NCBI RefSeq assembly: GCF_038396675.1
Contig: NC_088921.1
Span: forward strand, 48,056,001-48,120,000
DNA length: 64,000 nucleotides
Direction: 5' to 3'
Origin: Hydra vulgaris
Lineage: Eukaryota > Cnidaria > Hydrozoa > Anthoathecata > Hydridae
Part shown: one piece after another, positions 12,098-24,800 of the stretch
Numbering within the stretch: the first letter of the stretch is position 1
Layout of the letters: the number at the start of each line of letters is the position of its first letter
Notes under the pieces: generated by a model
Database searches by the model: none
The model's input: only the letters and a program-made list of their open reading frames with translations
What the model was told of the DNA's origin: nothing
Program-made: the position numbers and the translations under genes

Positions 12098-12318
12098 AAT
12101 TCACCTCCCCAAGGCCAAGAAGGCCACTACAGTAGAGAAGGCTACTTTAGCTGTGGTTACAACCCTCTCTCAACTCTATAACTCCGAAACAGAAACCTTG
12201 ACAAACAAGGCAGCTGTGCGGAGAAACAAGTTGAGCATGGTTCTACCACGGACGTGATGGAGATCTAGAAACTTCTCGCTTATAAGGTAAGTGCTCTACT
12301 ATTACACCACCACCGCAT
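12098..12318 (-). mobile_element. tRNA-derived SINE, family A, diverged copy
   Basis: Same order as the 9.0 kb copy on the minus strand: GCGGTGGTGGTG A-box-like start, degraded anticodon arm (TTATAAG), B box mutated to AAGTTTCTAGATCTCC, and the same body ending in GGCCTTGGGGAGGTGAATT. It is more diverged than the 9.0 and 46.2 kb copies. Confidence 0.75.
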
Positions 12319-13576
12319 TATTTATTACTTATCTAAATCATAATGATAAACAAAATTTTACATTAATACAATAAGCTAATGAAACATCATGAAATATGAT
12401 TTTAGATGTCATGCAATCAAATAATGAATGAGATGTTTCTTATTTGGAGACTCAAGGGTCCTGATAAAATGATGATTATCTGACACTTAACCTGGTAGTC
12501 TTTTTTAAAACTTCCAATTACTGCATGAACAATGCATTTCTTTATTTTTTAACCTTTTTTGTTGCATTCAAACAAAAATTTTGAATAATTAAAAATTAAG
12601 GGAGGAAGTTATTATTTTCAGGCAACATTTTCTCATTTTTTATGCCATTAACATCGCTTACAACTTCTGGATTAAGGCTTTATTTGATCACCAATCTATG
12701 GATAAGTTTGAATTTTCTCATCTTGTTCTGTAAAAAATATTTATATTTAATAAAGCTGATCATATTAAGAAGATGATGTAACAAGCACAATAACACAGAA
12801 TTTAAAATTAAACAGCAATTATTAGGATTTTTATTTTCAACTCAATATTAGAGCAACTTCAACTACTTTCACTTATAATTTCTTTTCAGACTTTATACAA
12901 ACGAACAGCTTTTGGTATCATTATTTGCCACAGTTTTTACCAATTTCTCTTAGAGCTTTTTTTAGTCTTTTTATCAACTTAAATTAGGGTGTCATATTTA
13001 AATATATTTCTTTAAAAATACTTTTTCAAAACAGAAATTTAAAAAAAAAGAAAGAAACAACCTTATTGATCTTTTTCCTTTGAATGCAAATGCAAAACAA
13101 TATGTGCCAGATTTAAAAAATAGACTTTAGATGAGAAGGAAGAGGTTCTAAATAGGTCAGTTTTACAAGTAGAACAAAAATTAGTTTATTGAAAAATTTA
13201 TATGAGTATTTAAATGGTACTTGATATAAACTTTTTTTCTAAAAAGTAATTAACATGATATTCTTAAATTTTTACTTGTTTAGCATAACTTACGCAATTT
13301 AAATTTTTTTTTTTCAAAATAATGAGTTTGAAACCTTTTTAAAGTTTAAATATTCTTACCAATATTTTTAACTTTTAATAATTCCATAATTGAATATCTA
13401 ATTTTCCATTTGATTTTCATTTCATGCAGTATAAATAACTCATTCAATAAACGTTTAGAATATTTTGCAATATGCATGGAAATCGCGACCGTCATGTTTA
13501 CATTTTTATTATGCTTTCGGACTGAATTGAGAAAAGAAGTTGTGAATTATGACTTTTAAAAACTGGATTCTAATTA
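12319..13576. other. AT-rich stretch, nothing recognised
   Basis: No reading frame, RNA gene or terminal repeat that I can support up to the CACTG-ended element. Confidence 0.45.
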
Positions 13577-14736
13577 CACTGGTCAACAATGAATTCTCCA
13601 GCTTTAATTTCAGGCTTACTAGATGTAGTTTTTCACGCGGATTCCAAATCTGTGTTTAGTTTTTCTCCAGCACGTCTGAATCTTGAGATAATGTATGTGT
13701 GTTTTTTGCACTAATATATAATTTCAGTGTGAAATATACTAATGTTTCTTTATTTTCAGGGTAATTATTTCAATAAAATTAACTTATATAATGCCTAGAA
13801 ATTGCAAAAGTTCACCAGACGCCTTTTGTTACATTTGTGGGCAATTTACATTGTCAGGGCAGCGAAAAAAAATTACTCCAGAAATCTCGAAAATTTACAA
13901 GCTGTATTTCGGTTGTCCTTTGGGAGATCAAGATAAAACTTGGGCACCGCATGTGGCTTGTTATAATTGTTGCAGCTTATTACGAGATTGGATCAACAAA
14001 CGAAGGTCTTCTTTTCGATTTGTTATTCCGATGATTTGGAGGGAACCAAAAGATCATTACAATGACGGCTATTTTTGCGCTGTTAATACTGCTGGATTTT
14101 TGTCGAAAAATAAGCACCAAATTGTGTACCCGAATTTGGATTCGGCCATGAGGTCTGTTCCTCATAACAGCACCCTGCTCATTCCAGTACCACCAGCTAA
14201 TGGATTAGACTCCATTAGCTGGTGGATTTGGCATTTTTTCCTGAAAATTTGGGCGCTGTGAGTGATGAACAAGGTGAACAATTCCACCAATATATTCAAG
14301 TGGTGGGAAAGCGTTACCAAGGATTCTGGAATGAAAGCATGTTAGCTGACTACTGTTGGATGCTTTATAGTGATGAACCAGCAAAATTCTACAAAAGGAA
14401 GTTATATTCACAGAGATTTTAAGTGATTTATATGCTTTAGTCAACAGTCTTTTAAACTATTAAATGTGTATAAATGTTTACGAATAAACCTAGTCACAGA
14501 GACTTTGACTTGTTTGTATAGAAACATAAGTGGTGCTTGAAATATTGATTGTTTATCAATGTTTATGTATAGGGATAAAGTACAGAATGTCCAAAAATTA
14601 AAATTTCAAATATCTCAAGAACTAGTCGTGCTGGAAGAAAACTGAAAGCAGATTTGAAATCAGCGCAAAAAACTGGTTTAGAAAAAGCTATTTAGATTCA
14701 TGGTGCATTCAAAAAGTATTTTTTTGTTGACCAATG
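13577..14736 (+). mobile_element. CACTG-ended DNA transposon, deletion derivative
   Basis: The left end is CACTGGTCAACAA and the reverse complement of the right end is CATTGGTCAACAA (12 of 13 match). Both ends are flanked by TTA (13574-13576 and 14737-14739), a 3-bp target duplication. CACTG termini with 3-bp duplications fit the CMC (CACTA/EnSpm) group. The 1.16 kb body carries only the N- and C-terminal parts of a protein, so it is an internally deleted copy that would need a partner's transposase. Some other superfamily with similar ends is possible. Confidence 0.6.
13791..14422 (+). pseudogene. Broken transposase-like protein: Cys-rich head plus E-motif tail
   Basis: The first frame (ATG 13791) encodes about 140 residues with C-Y-I-C-G near residue 18 and Y-F-G-C...H-V-A-C-Y-N-C near 40-60, a zinc-finger-like spacing. 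It then has PMIWREPKDHYNDGYFCAV. A 15-bp inverted duplication (14190-14225) follows, with a frame change. The second frame reads FFPENLGAVSDEQGEQFHQ, then KRYQGFWNESMLADYCW. I recall this two-part protein as a recurrent unnamed family in cnidarians and arthropods. The middle, which would hold the catalytic core, is absent. The G-A-V-S-D-E-Q-G-E block resembles the third acidic motif of CMC and Transib/RAG1-type enzymes. Function is inferred from that and from the terminal repeats. Confidence 0.6.
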
Positions 14737-16420
14737 TTATATTTATATTTATAATCTTTACAAAATTTAATATTTAATGTTAAGGGATATTATGTAATGT
14801 AAGGGGTATTATGTGCTATAAGAGTATTAAATAGAGTCCTTTAGAAAGGTTAGTAATCATTTCATAGGAATTTTTTTTTTTACATGTTTACATATAATTA
14901 GATTTGTCGTATAGAGCTTAAGACGACTTTGAAAATGAAGTCTTTCAGCTTCAAAAGCTTAGAGGGTTCAAAGTTATTGATTTTTTTGTACTGGAAAAAT
15001 TAATGATATTTTGAAAAAAAAACATAGTACTTTCGCAATTAAAGTTTGATGTATTATGACATAAAAAAAAATATTATCGAAAAACCTGTAAAAATGCACT
15101 TTTTTTATTTTTAGTTAAAAAAACCATTAGTTATTATGCAATAAAAATCAAAATAATAATTTTTAACATAAAACAGATATTATTTTCGAACATTTTATAA
15201 AATTTTGCTTCTTTTGAGTACCAGGTTGACCGACTTTTGTAGAACTTTTTTTTCCAAAATATTAGAGAGCCTGTAAATGTTCAATTGACTTGGGGCATCT
15301 CTAAAAATATTTTTTATTCCAAAAATTTTTTAAATCCAGTGATAATTTATTATATCGCATATATTTAGAGCTATTACAAGACAGTTTTGAAAATTTTCTG
15401 TTTTTCAATTTTTTATATCTATTTCACAAGTTTTTATATTTATTACACAATTTTTTTATTATCTATTACACAAGTACTCGATGTACTTAAGGATGTATAA
15501 ATAGATGGACGTTTAACGCTTCGTTATAGATCAAAGGCGCCGCCAATAACTGAAATTAGATGTGGGTTTGAATTTTTAGCGTAATTTTTTGAAATAATTT
15601 TACAAAATAAACCGACATATAGCCAACATTTTTGCTTCGCAAACTTCTTTTAGTAAACATTTTATTACCCGTAAAACACTAACTTTTGGGAAATGTAAAC
15701 GCAATTTATGTAATTAAGAATGTCTCATGTGAGAGTAAATATTTTAATCGGTTTCGAAGCTTTGTTGGATATTAACTTATTTTCAAAAAAACTTCAAAGA
15801 CGTCAAAAATAATATTTTTGTAAAAATGCAACGTGATGTACTAAAATGAATATTGTAAAGTAAAAAGAATTTGTATAGGTATCATAAGATCATTTATTTC
15901 ATATCGTAGGTCATTTATATCATCGATCAATCGTAGATCATTTATATCATATCATAGATCATTTATATATTGAACTAGAGATTGTTGGCAACCATTACTC
16001 CCTACATTTAAGTTTCGCTAATCTCTTAAAGATTTAAATTTCTCTTTTTTAGACGGAAATCAAATCAGTTTTCGTCTCACAACTTTGTTTTATTATTTTT
16101 CGGTATTTGAATTTTTTTTACAAGTAGAGTTCTAGAATAATCATTTGATTAAAAACTTTTTGTTATATAGATATGCAGGAGTTATACAAGGGTCATTGAA
16201 TATATAGAATATTTTCTAACAAAATAGTTAAACATATTAACCACAATACTTTACGCGATAAAGTTTTTTTTATTTAATTGGATAGATTATCATTTCGTTG
16301 TATAATCGTATAAAAGTATTTCCGCGTGACGCAAATATTTTTTATTGTTTGGCTATCGTTATTTATAATAATTGCTAGCGCGCGTATTTTGACTTTTAAA
16401 CAATGAGTTAAACACCCACC
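14737..16420. other. AT-rich stretch with one degenerate repeat
   Basis: No gene recognised. A degenerate tandem of about 20 bp (ATCATTTATATCATATCATAG) lies at 15888-15970. Confidence 0.5.
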
Positions 16421-19400
16421 CACTATGTGTTTTTGGGTGGCCAAAATACGAAAAAAAGTTGTCTCAGATTTTTGAAAACTAAATTCCTACTGCTTTAAAA
16501 TACTCAGTTTAAGGAAAATTTAAAATATTTTTACTCTAGTGGTAGTAATCCCAGAGAAAGTGACCATCAAAGTCAAAAATGGTTGCCAAATTTAAGTTTT
16601 AAAAAAAAATCACGTTTTTGTTTTTCTTGCAGTGTTTCGCGAATAATTTTTATTTTTCTGTTAATTTATATATTAAAGAGTATCAAATTATATAGGTCTT
16701 AAGATGTTCAAGAATTTCAAAAATTGAAAAAAAAAATTTCTTTTTCAATTTTCATGATGTTCTAAGCTGAAAAAAAAAGTTTAAATCACAACTTCCAACT
16801 TCCGTGAACTCGCAAAAAATATAGTATCAAAAGGTATCAACCAAAGTATTATTAAATAACGTGGAATTGAGTCTATTTTTAAGAAGATAAAAAATTAGCG
16901 GCGACTTTTTGCGACTATGAGAGAAATTTCTATTTAAAGTTTGCGCTACCTGGATTTTAACCAATTTTCAATTTTTTGTTTTCCCAAGTGATAATTGATC
17001 AAGAGTTTACATAAGACTTTGTATTCAATAATGAATTGAAAATGATAATTGAATACAAAGTTTGTTATTGATAATTGACATTTAACTTGGTAATCGTTTG
17101 CATATATGTTATTATTTTATGCTTAAAATTAACATGCTTGAAATTGACATAATTAAAAAAAAAATAATTAAAAAGTTATTTATTGTACTAAAATTAAAAG
17201 CAATGGATTTTACAACTAAAGATATTATTAGCTGTTTCAAATATTCAACAAAAGAAGAAAATATAAACAATGCTTTACTTTTCGTAACTTCTAGAGTTTG
17301 TATAAGTGATGGTAAAAAACAAAACTTGGTACAAAAGTTATATGGAGTTGAATCGAATAACCAAAGATTTTGAAGAGATTCATCAAGAAATACATTTGAA
17401 AAGAAACATCGAAAATGGATAAATCAAAAGTTTGAAATAAACTTTTCGTCATTGGAATTGGCATATAATATAAACGGCCGACCAAAAAAAGATTTCGATG
17501 ATATGAGTAAGAAAAGTAAACGTCGGATAATCGCAGGAGAGCATACAAATTCAAATTTTGATTCAATTAAAAAATCATTTCTTGTAGCCCGTAGAAAAGC
17601 ATATAATCAAAAAGATTTTTCTTTATTCAATGAGTTAACACATGTCGTCAAAAATCATAAAGATTCACATCATATGTTTGTTCAGTTGATAAATGACAAC
17701 GATGACAGGGACAGCTGAAAAAAGCCGCTGCAATAATAATTGACGTAGATCTTAGCGTATCTGGCTATAAACGAATCCAACAGGCATCTAAAATAAGATC
17801 CTTCTTATTCAACAGTTGAAAAAGCACTTAAGTTGTGTGGTCAACAGGATAATCACTTGGAAGTCGGTGATTTAAGAATTAAAGTAGATTTACAAGCACT
17901 TATGAATAATACCACTGAAAGAATTGTAAAAATTAGGCAAAAAAAAAAAAAAGGATTATTTGGATACCAGTAACAAACTAAGTGAAAATATGTTGCTTTT
18001 AAACAGTTGGGGTATGGATGGATCTACTGGGCAGGCTTTGTACAACCAAGCGTTTTCTGATTTTGTTGACAGTCAAAATTCAAGCATGTTTGCAGTTGTA
18101 ACAACCCCTTTGAGGCTTAGTACGTCAAATTAAAAAAATGACTTTTTGTGGACCAAATTAATGCCTCTTAGTGTTAGATTTTGTAGGCCATTTGAATTTC
18201 ATCAAAGAAATTGCCGTAGTTGTTTTAGGAAAAAAACGTCAAATAGAATATCAAATTTTGGATTTGCATTCAGTGAATATTGAATTGGTTAATGGAAAGT
18301 TTGTTATAATTGATTTCAACTTTATTTTGTGCATGATTGATGGAAAGGTTTTAGCAATTAAATCAAACACATCATCAATACAGTGCTGTTGTATTTTTGG
18401 AGCTACACCAACTGCAATGACTTGTTTAAAGAACTTTCTAAATGGATTTACATCAAAAAAAGGTACACTTATCTATGGGATATCTCCGTTACTTGCTTGG
18501 ATAAGTTTTCTAGAGTATCTTTTTTATATTTTATACCGACTCGAATTCAAAAAATGGAGAGTAACCAAAGAATTCAAGACAGTATACGACAGCAAAAAGA
18601 AATTTATCCAGCAATTAATGTTCAAAAGGAAGCTTCTCCGAGTTGATTTTCCCGCAGTTAGTGGAGCAGGAACATCTACCACCGGAAATGTTTTCAGAAA
18701 AGCGTTCTCTTACCCAAAAGAACTAAATGAAATATTAGGGATTGATAAGACAATTATTAAAATATTCAAAAATAGAGATCATCCGATCCTCTTATTTGTT
18801 CCATCTCCTTGGAATCTATACGGACGAAGAAAGTTGTGCTCAAACTTCCAAAATAAGTAAAGAGTTTTTAATTTTAGAAGTGGACAATAAGGAATCAATA
18901 AAACTGACAGAACTAGAATTCTCAGACAGAATTATCGGAACCAACAGAAATTATTAATTTAGAAGATGAAGTAATGAACAATTTAGAAGCTACTAATGAA
19001 GATTATTTAGAAGATGAAAACATTGACGTGTGAAATAAATATAGCAATGTTAAAAGTAAAATTTGTGAAAAATTATTACTTTAAAGAAAGCTTTTTAAAT
19101 ATTCTCTTTTTAAAAATTAAAACAAGTTTGTAACCTTTTGTAGAAGTACCAGTGTCCTCTTCGGTATTTATGACCTACTACACAGTTTACTAATTAGGTC
19201 TGTAAGGGTAATGGGTTATCTTTACAAGTTACCTGCTCCAACGAAACAATATAAATAATAATAAAATAATACAATCAGTGGCGCGGCTAGTTGTTCGGAG
19301 TTGTCCCCTAAAATAACAGTGATTAGGGCCCAACAAATCTTAAAAATTTTTCCTTCATTAAGTTTAACTATAACTAAAAAATAAAAAAAATTTAAAATTT

Positions 19401-19579
19401 GTACTTTATAAAAAAACTCCTAAAATTGGGTCAAAACGCAGCGCTGTCCAGGTGTTTGAACTAAATAAGTTAATAAATTGTTAGTTTAAATGACATAAAG
19501 ATAAAAAAATTAAATAAAAGTTATTACTTTCTTTGAAACTATTTTTGGCCACCCATTTGTATAAAATTACAACATTGTG
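16421..19579 (+). mobile_element. Transib-like DNA transposon
   Basis: The left end is CACTATG and the reverse complement of the right end is CACAATG, both fitting the CACWATG terminus of Transib, the relatives of the RAG recombination signal heptamer. Further in, both ends contain GGGTGGCCAAAA in mirrored orientation. Flanks are CCACC on the left and CCATC on the right: a 5-bp target duplication with one mismatch, the length expected for Transib. The element is 3.16 kb. It carries a decayed plus-strand transposase with RAG1-like motif order. I see termini, spacing and motifs. Superfamily assignment is by recalled consensus. Confidence 0.65.
17098..19035 (+). pseudogene. Transib/RAG1-like DDE transposase, multiply broken
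   Basis: Pieces appear in order in three frames. An N-terminal part includes NGRPKKDFDDMSKKSKRR (from about 17473). The first catalytic Asp candidate is in WGMDGSTGQA (18017-18019). Then comes a FILCMIDGKV block with the second Asp (18339-18341), followed at once by a C-x-x-x-G-A-T-P stretch (QCCCIFGATP), like the Cys pair after the second Asp in RAG1. A linker holds EYLFYILYRLEFKKWRV. Last is LLGIYTDEESCAQTS with the Glu candidate (18826-18831). At least two frameshifts and several stops make it non-functional. The match to RAG1 is by order and local motifs only. Confidence 0.6.
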
Positions 19580-20109
19580 CCATCTATTATTAAGTCCTTC
19601 ATGTACTCAAGGACAGCTCTGTAAAATACGCGATTTTCAAAAACTTTAAAAAAACGATAAATTATACTTTTATTTTGCCAGGTTCAAAATAAAATACTTT
19701 AAAATTTTTAACAAATCCAATTAAATTAGCTCCCCTTAAATTATATTGCGCTTGTAAAAAAACAACTAAAATTGAAATTTTTGAATATTTTAAGTTGCAC
19801 GAGAAGTTGCTAAAAACGCTCATATTTGTCTATTTTTTTCAAATTTCTTTTTTCAACATCTTCGCTTCCAAAAATGCTTCAAGCAACCACTATTAGAGTT
19901 GGAAGTTATTGGAAAAGAAAAGATGAAGTTTATAGAGCAAGATAACGATTAACAAACGACTTAAAAGATTACAAATTACATAAATTAGGAAAACAAGATG
20001 AAGGAAGCGAATTCTAAACAACTAATGTTTGAGGAAAAAAACAAGTGGAAGAGTTTTTAGAGCACTTAGGAATAGTCACAAAAAAGAATGGTACTTAATT
20101 GAATGACGA
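19580..20109. other. Right flank of Transib element
   Basis: AT-rich with no recognised gene. Confidence 0.4.
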
Positions 20110-22000
20110 GTAATACGAGACTGACCTTTAGTAGATGGCACATACGCTAGCTCTTTACAGCATTGCCCGTTATTGTATTTGTAGAAAATTGGGTATATTA
20201 TCTGAATTAAAGATCACCAGCCACTGTGAGCCCCATGCTGTAGCAGAAATGAGATCCTTTTCAAGCTCACATTGCCCCTCCAAGCAACCAGAGAGTGTTG
20301 GCTTGTTATAAAAACAAGAATAAATGGTAGTATCGTCAGTGAACAATGCTTTAGATATGAGAATATCTAGAAGATCGTTAGTGTAAATTAAAAAAAGTAT
20401 CGGGTAAGAATAAAACCTTAGGGACCCTCTGAAATGATAGGATCTAAAAAAGAGTGCTGTCCATCGAGGACAACTTTTATACTGTGATTAGTGAGGAAGG
20501 ATTCTATAATCTTAAAGATGTAACCTGATACACCGTAAAAAGAAAACTTAAGGGGAAGACCAACATGCCAAACTATATTAAACGCTTTAGAAACGTAAAT
20601 AGCCTTAACCTCTCCACCTTTATCTAATGCACAATAAAACCTATCAGTTATTACTGTTAGCAAATCAGCTGTAGAACGAGAAGATCAAAATGATAAGAAA
20701 GTAAGATAGTAGATTCAAGATGAGAGATTAAATACTTGTTAATCAAAGATTCAAAAACCTTGCTTATGGTAGGAAGAAGACTAATGGGATGGTAGTTAGA
20801 CGAGTCAGATTGCTCTCTAGAACCTTTGAAAATAGGGAAAACAGATACCGCTTTCCAGCATACTGGAAAACAAGACTCCGATAAGCACTTGTTAAATAGT
20901 TGTGAAAGTCTGGACAACAACTCCGGAGAACATTTATGCAATATTACAATAGGTATGCTATCTAGACCACAAGCTAAAAAAGAGTCTTAGCAGGAAATTA
21001 CTTTAGATACGGAAGCTGGAGTGATACGAATGTCAAGCAATGAATCAACCTGTTTATTGACTATATTAGGTTGAACGCAACTAGTGTAATTAAGAGAAAA
21101 TATCGATGAAAAGTTCTTAGCAAACAATTTAGCTTTGTCGTTAGATGAGGTGACAAAATCTGCACCATAAATGAGAGGTGGAATAACAGATTTGCCCTTA
21201 TTATTGATACTGTTAAAGAGGTACGATGATAGGGGATTCTGATGATAAAGAAGAATTAGATGATATTTTTAGAGAGATCAGACCGTGATCAGAAGAACCT
21301 AAGGGTGAATGTGAGAAAATGAGCACGGACTTGGATTAGAAACAAGACAAAAGTCGAGTGTAGAAGGTAAATGATTCAAGTTGTCTGGAAAACAAGTTGG
21401 AAAGTTGGCTATTTGAGTTAGAGGTTTAGAAAGGCAAAAGTTGTGGGCTTTATATCCTGCAGAATCACTGACACTAAAGCCAAGCCCTTCATTACAACAA
21501 TATAGGCTGAAAGATGAATAGAAAGGGCTTGGTCAATTTGATCAGAAACAACATTGAAAAGAGTGCAGTCTTGAGATGAAGGAGAGCGATATAGAACAAA
21601 AAGGAAGACAATCAAGTTAAATGGTGCTAAACCAAAGCACATAAAAGAATAGTCGGTGGATTCAAACTTAGTTTCGCGAAAAATTAGTGAAATCTTACGA
21701 ATGTAAATGCCCAGGCAAAGCATGTGACTGTTGGAGTCTTTACGAACTAAAGGAAGATAACCATCAACACTAAGATCACAAGATGAGACAATTGAACTCA
21801 AATTAGTCTCACAAAAAGCAAGTAAGTCTGGTGAACTTTGTAAGAGATAAGACTCAACAGAACAAAAGTTTCTTTAAAAACCATGGTTATTAGTGAATGA
21901 TAGGTTTAGAGAACTTGGTGGTGTTAATGGTTTTTTGTGTCTTACAATTTTTAGTACTTTAATCATTTTTAAATTTGTTAAAGAACTTGACTCAAAGCAT
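20110..22000 (-). pseudogene. Jockey-group LINE, endonuclease and reverse transcriptase relic
   Basis: Read on the minus strand, the endonuclease part is at about 21418-21900 (LYRSPSSQD, a common EN motif). A linker follows, then reverse transcriptase at 20940-20170: FPIFKGSREQSDSSNYHPIS (motif 1), VSKAFNIVWH (motif A; the usual Asp of S-K-A-F-D is Asn), then a jump over the G-V-P-Q-G motif into TDDTTIY (motif C, near 20325-20345). Stops and frame changes are frequent, and motif A has lost its catalytic Asp. The extreme C-terminal tail is not seen. Confidence 0.75.
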
Positions 22001-22724
22001 AGATAGTGCTCAGTACACTATTTAGTAGTCCAAACTATTGCCTTATAACTATTAATAAACCCTAAGCTGTAACAAAGGGCTCCAGTTGTGGTCTCGAAAA
22101 ATCAAAAAAAAGGGATTAACAGGGACACCATCCATGCGCAACATGGCACTGTTAATACTCTGATATTTTACAGTTGTTGATTGAATCAGCCACTCTGAGA
22201 CTTACTACAGAGAAATCTGACTACCAGCCGGCCTTAGAACCATAAAACTGAGTTTTAGAGCTGTACCCTCATTAGGAGATAATAGAATGAGTTGCCTAGT
22301 TATAAAAATAGAGAAACAAGCAAAACCCATGCATTTAGTCAAGAAGATCAAGCATTCAACATCTTAAACTAGAAACAATGTATTATAAATGCATCTGCAT
22401 CAGCCTAATAGATGAAGAAAGGGTGCGAGGCTGGTCAGCAGATAGAATCTGTTTACCGCTTAAGTCTTTGCCTAGGAGGCCTTCTACAAGACAGTAGCCG
22501 GATAAGTTTAACATCTGCCCAAGATAAGTGTTTTTATTGAGACACTATTGCTAACCTTTTTTCAACCAAGAGCCCAAAGGGGGTGTTTTAAGTTGGAATT
22601 GGCTTCTCCTAGCCTTTGCCTTAAAAAGCGTATCATACAAGACAGCAGAATATGAAGCAGGTTGTAATGGGTTACATTTTACCAGTCGCAGGATAACCTG
22701 ACCTGACCTTGGAATCGCCACGAA
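22001..22724 (-). other. Probable 5' region of the adjacent LINE
   Basis: It has a higher GC content than its surroundings and no coding frame I can follow. It may be the 5' untranslated or first-ORF part of the 20.1-22 kb LINE, but nothing diagnostic was seen. Confidence 0.3.
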
Positions 22725-22866
22725 ATATGTATGAGAGGTACATGCTGCCCATGATGATCTGTACTCGTAAACGAATGAAGCCAGAATTTATGGATGGAGC
22801 ACCACCAGGTGCCTGGGCTGAATGTCACTCAAGTGGGTGGATACAAAAAAATAGTTTATTGTTTGG
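22725..22866 (+). pseudogene. pogo-type transposase fragment
   Basis: The plus strand reads TRKRMKPEFMDGAPPGAW, then ECHSSGWIQKN. This matches the DDE_1 segment F-P-R-x-R-M-K-x-x-x-M-D-G-A-P-x-G-S...H-x-x-G-W-I seen more fully in the pogo element at 45.8-45.9 kb. Only about 45 codons survive and no terminal repeats were found nearby. Confidence 0.75.
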
Positions 22867-23663
22867 TTAAGAAAATCTTTTTAAAGAAAAAATATTTCGC
22901 TCAACGAGGAAAAAGTTTTCCTTTGCCATACTTTCCAATGTTCGTAACCTATATTAAGCATTAGAAAAGAGTGGCATGTCAAAAATTTTCTTATTATAAA
23001 AATATTTTGACCTTTATGATTGTTTCCTGCTGCTATATATGAATAATTCGGTTATAAATCAACTTTAACTAGTTTATTTAAAAAATTATTCGAATACACG
23101 CATTGCAATTCAAAAGTATAATTCTAATTTTACATTTCTAGTTTAATGAAAAAAGCAACATGTTTTATTATAAACCAAGCTAGCGAAAAGTATTCTGAGA
23201 AAGGACTAAAAAAATTAGTTTGAGTCAAGTCTGCAAACTAAAACATTTTCACTTGATGTTTTTTTTTTTCTCGGATGTCTATTTTAATAATCATGCTTTT
23301 ATATAATTAAGATTATAAAACTAATAATGCTTGGGTAAACACTTTGCTACTCCATAGAAAACAATTTAAAATCTAACCATCAAATGTATATATATTTGAT
23401 AAAAGTTATTGAAATAAAGTGACCATATAAAGGATAAATATAATATGATGTGGAACAGACTTACGTGACCTTTTTAATGGTTCCCGACAGCTAGTTTGTT
23501 ATTATTTTCAAAATCGTATTGGCAATAGTTGTTTTTAAATAGATATAAAATGCGCACCAGATATGAATCGTATTACTCGAAAAATTTCTTTTGTTCTTAT
23601 GCGATGGCGAGTAAATGTTTAAATCTACAAGAAAATATAAAAAACCGTCCTTAAGTATATCGA

Positions 23664-24800
23664 GTAGTGATCGAACGAAATTCTGTTTCGGTATCGGTTT
23701 TGGCCAAAACTTTAGTTTGAACCGATACCAAAATTTCTGTTTCGGTACTTTTTATAAATTCGTTAAAAAGTAAAACTTCGAAAGATATTTTGACAAATGT
23801 TATATTGACAAATAACAAAACCGCAAACAATCAGACCATTGCTGTGCGCATAATATATTGAATCTTTCACTGATAACGTTTTGTTTAAAGAAAACAAGTT
23901 TCACAGGCCAACACAATTTTTTTTTCACAGAGATTTCAAAAATAAAATTAGTTTCTAACTAAAATGAATACTTTTAAGTTTATTGGTAAAAACATTTTTT
24001 TTTAGTTTATTTTTATACTTTTTAGGGTTTTTTACCATTTTTTTTTTTTTTGCCAATAATTTTTAAATAAAATGTTTATCTAAAATAAATTTTAGTTTAA
24101 ATAAAAATGTTAATTTAAACAAAAGAGTAAAGTTTAAATAAAAATGTTTAAATATTTATTACCAATAATTTAAAAAAAAAAATGTTAAATTTTCAAATTC
24201 AATTTTTAAATCTTTGTAAAAAAACGCTTTTTTTGAGACCCAGGTTGACATACTTTTGAAGTTTTTTTTGACAATATTAGGGATTTTACCCTAAATATTA
24301 GAGATTTGAATACTAATATCTTTAAAACTTGACGTGATAGAAAAAAAAAGGATTGTATATTTGAAATCAGAATGAGCAATTCTATAAGAAAAACGTTTTG
24401 TTGGCCCGTGTTTGGTTAAATAGAATAAATAGTTAAATAGAAAGTGAACAAGGAAAATATTTTGTGGATGTAAGCTTTTATTTATTTCAAAAGATTTTTC
24501 TATGAGTAATTTTATTTTTCTTATCATTTATTTATCACTATTAATTTACAATTATTATATAAGATGGAAAGAAGTCGTCAAAAAAAAAATAATAATAGTA
24601 ATAACAAATCAAAACAAACAACAAATTTAAAATAGCGATTTTAGATAACATTTTCTAATGAAACTCATTTTTTTAGCCGAAATTTCGGTTTTCTTTTTAG
24701 TACAATGTTTGCCAAAATGTCGGTTTCGGTTTTGGTATTAAACTAGTATACCCGAAATTTCGGTCATTTTCGGAGTATTTTCTGTTTCGATCGATCACTA
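23664..24800. mobile_element. hAT-like non-autonomous element
   Basis: Left end TAGTGATCGAACGAAA; right end read in reverse is TAGTGATCGATCGAAA. Inside each end lie several copies of TTTCGGT and its complement, giving long imperfect inverted ends (23664-23760 and 24675-24800). No transposase is seen in 1.14 kb; an open frame at 24291-24527 (minus) has no known domain. Flanks are not a clean 8-bp duplication, so the superfamily is tentative. Confidence 0.5.

Noticed and set aside
14205-14444. 79-codon open frame on the minus strand
   Set aside because: Antisense of the E-motif tail of the CACTG element.
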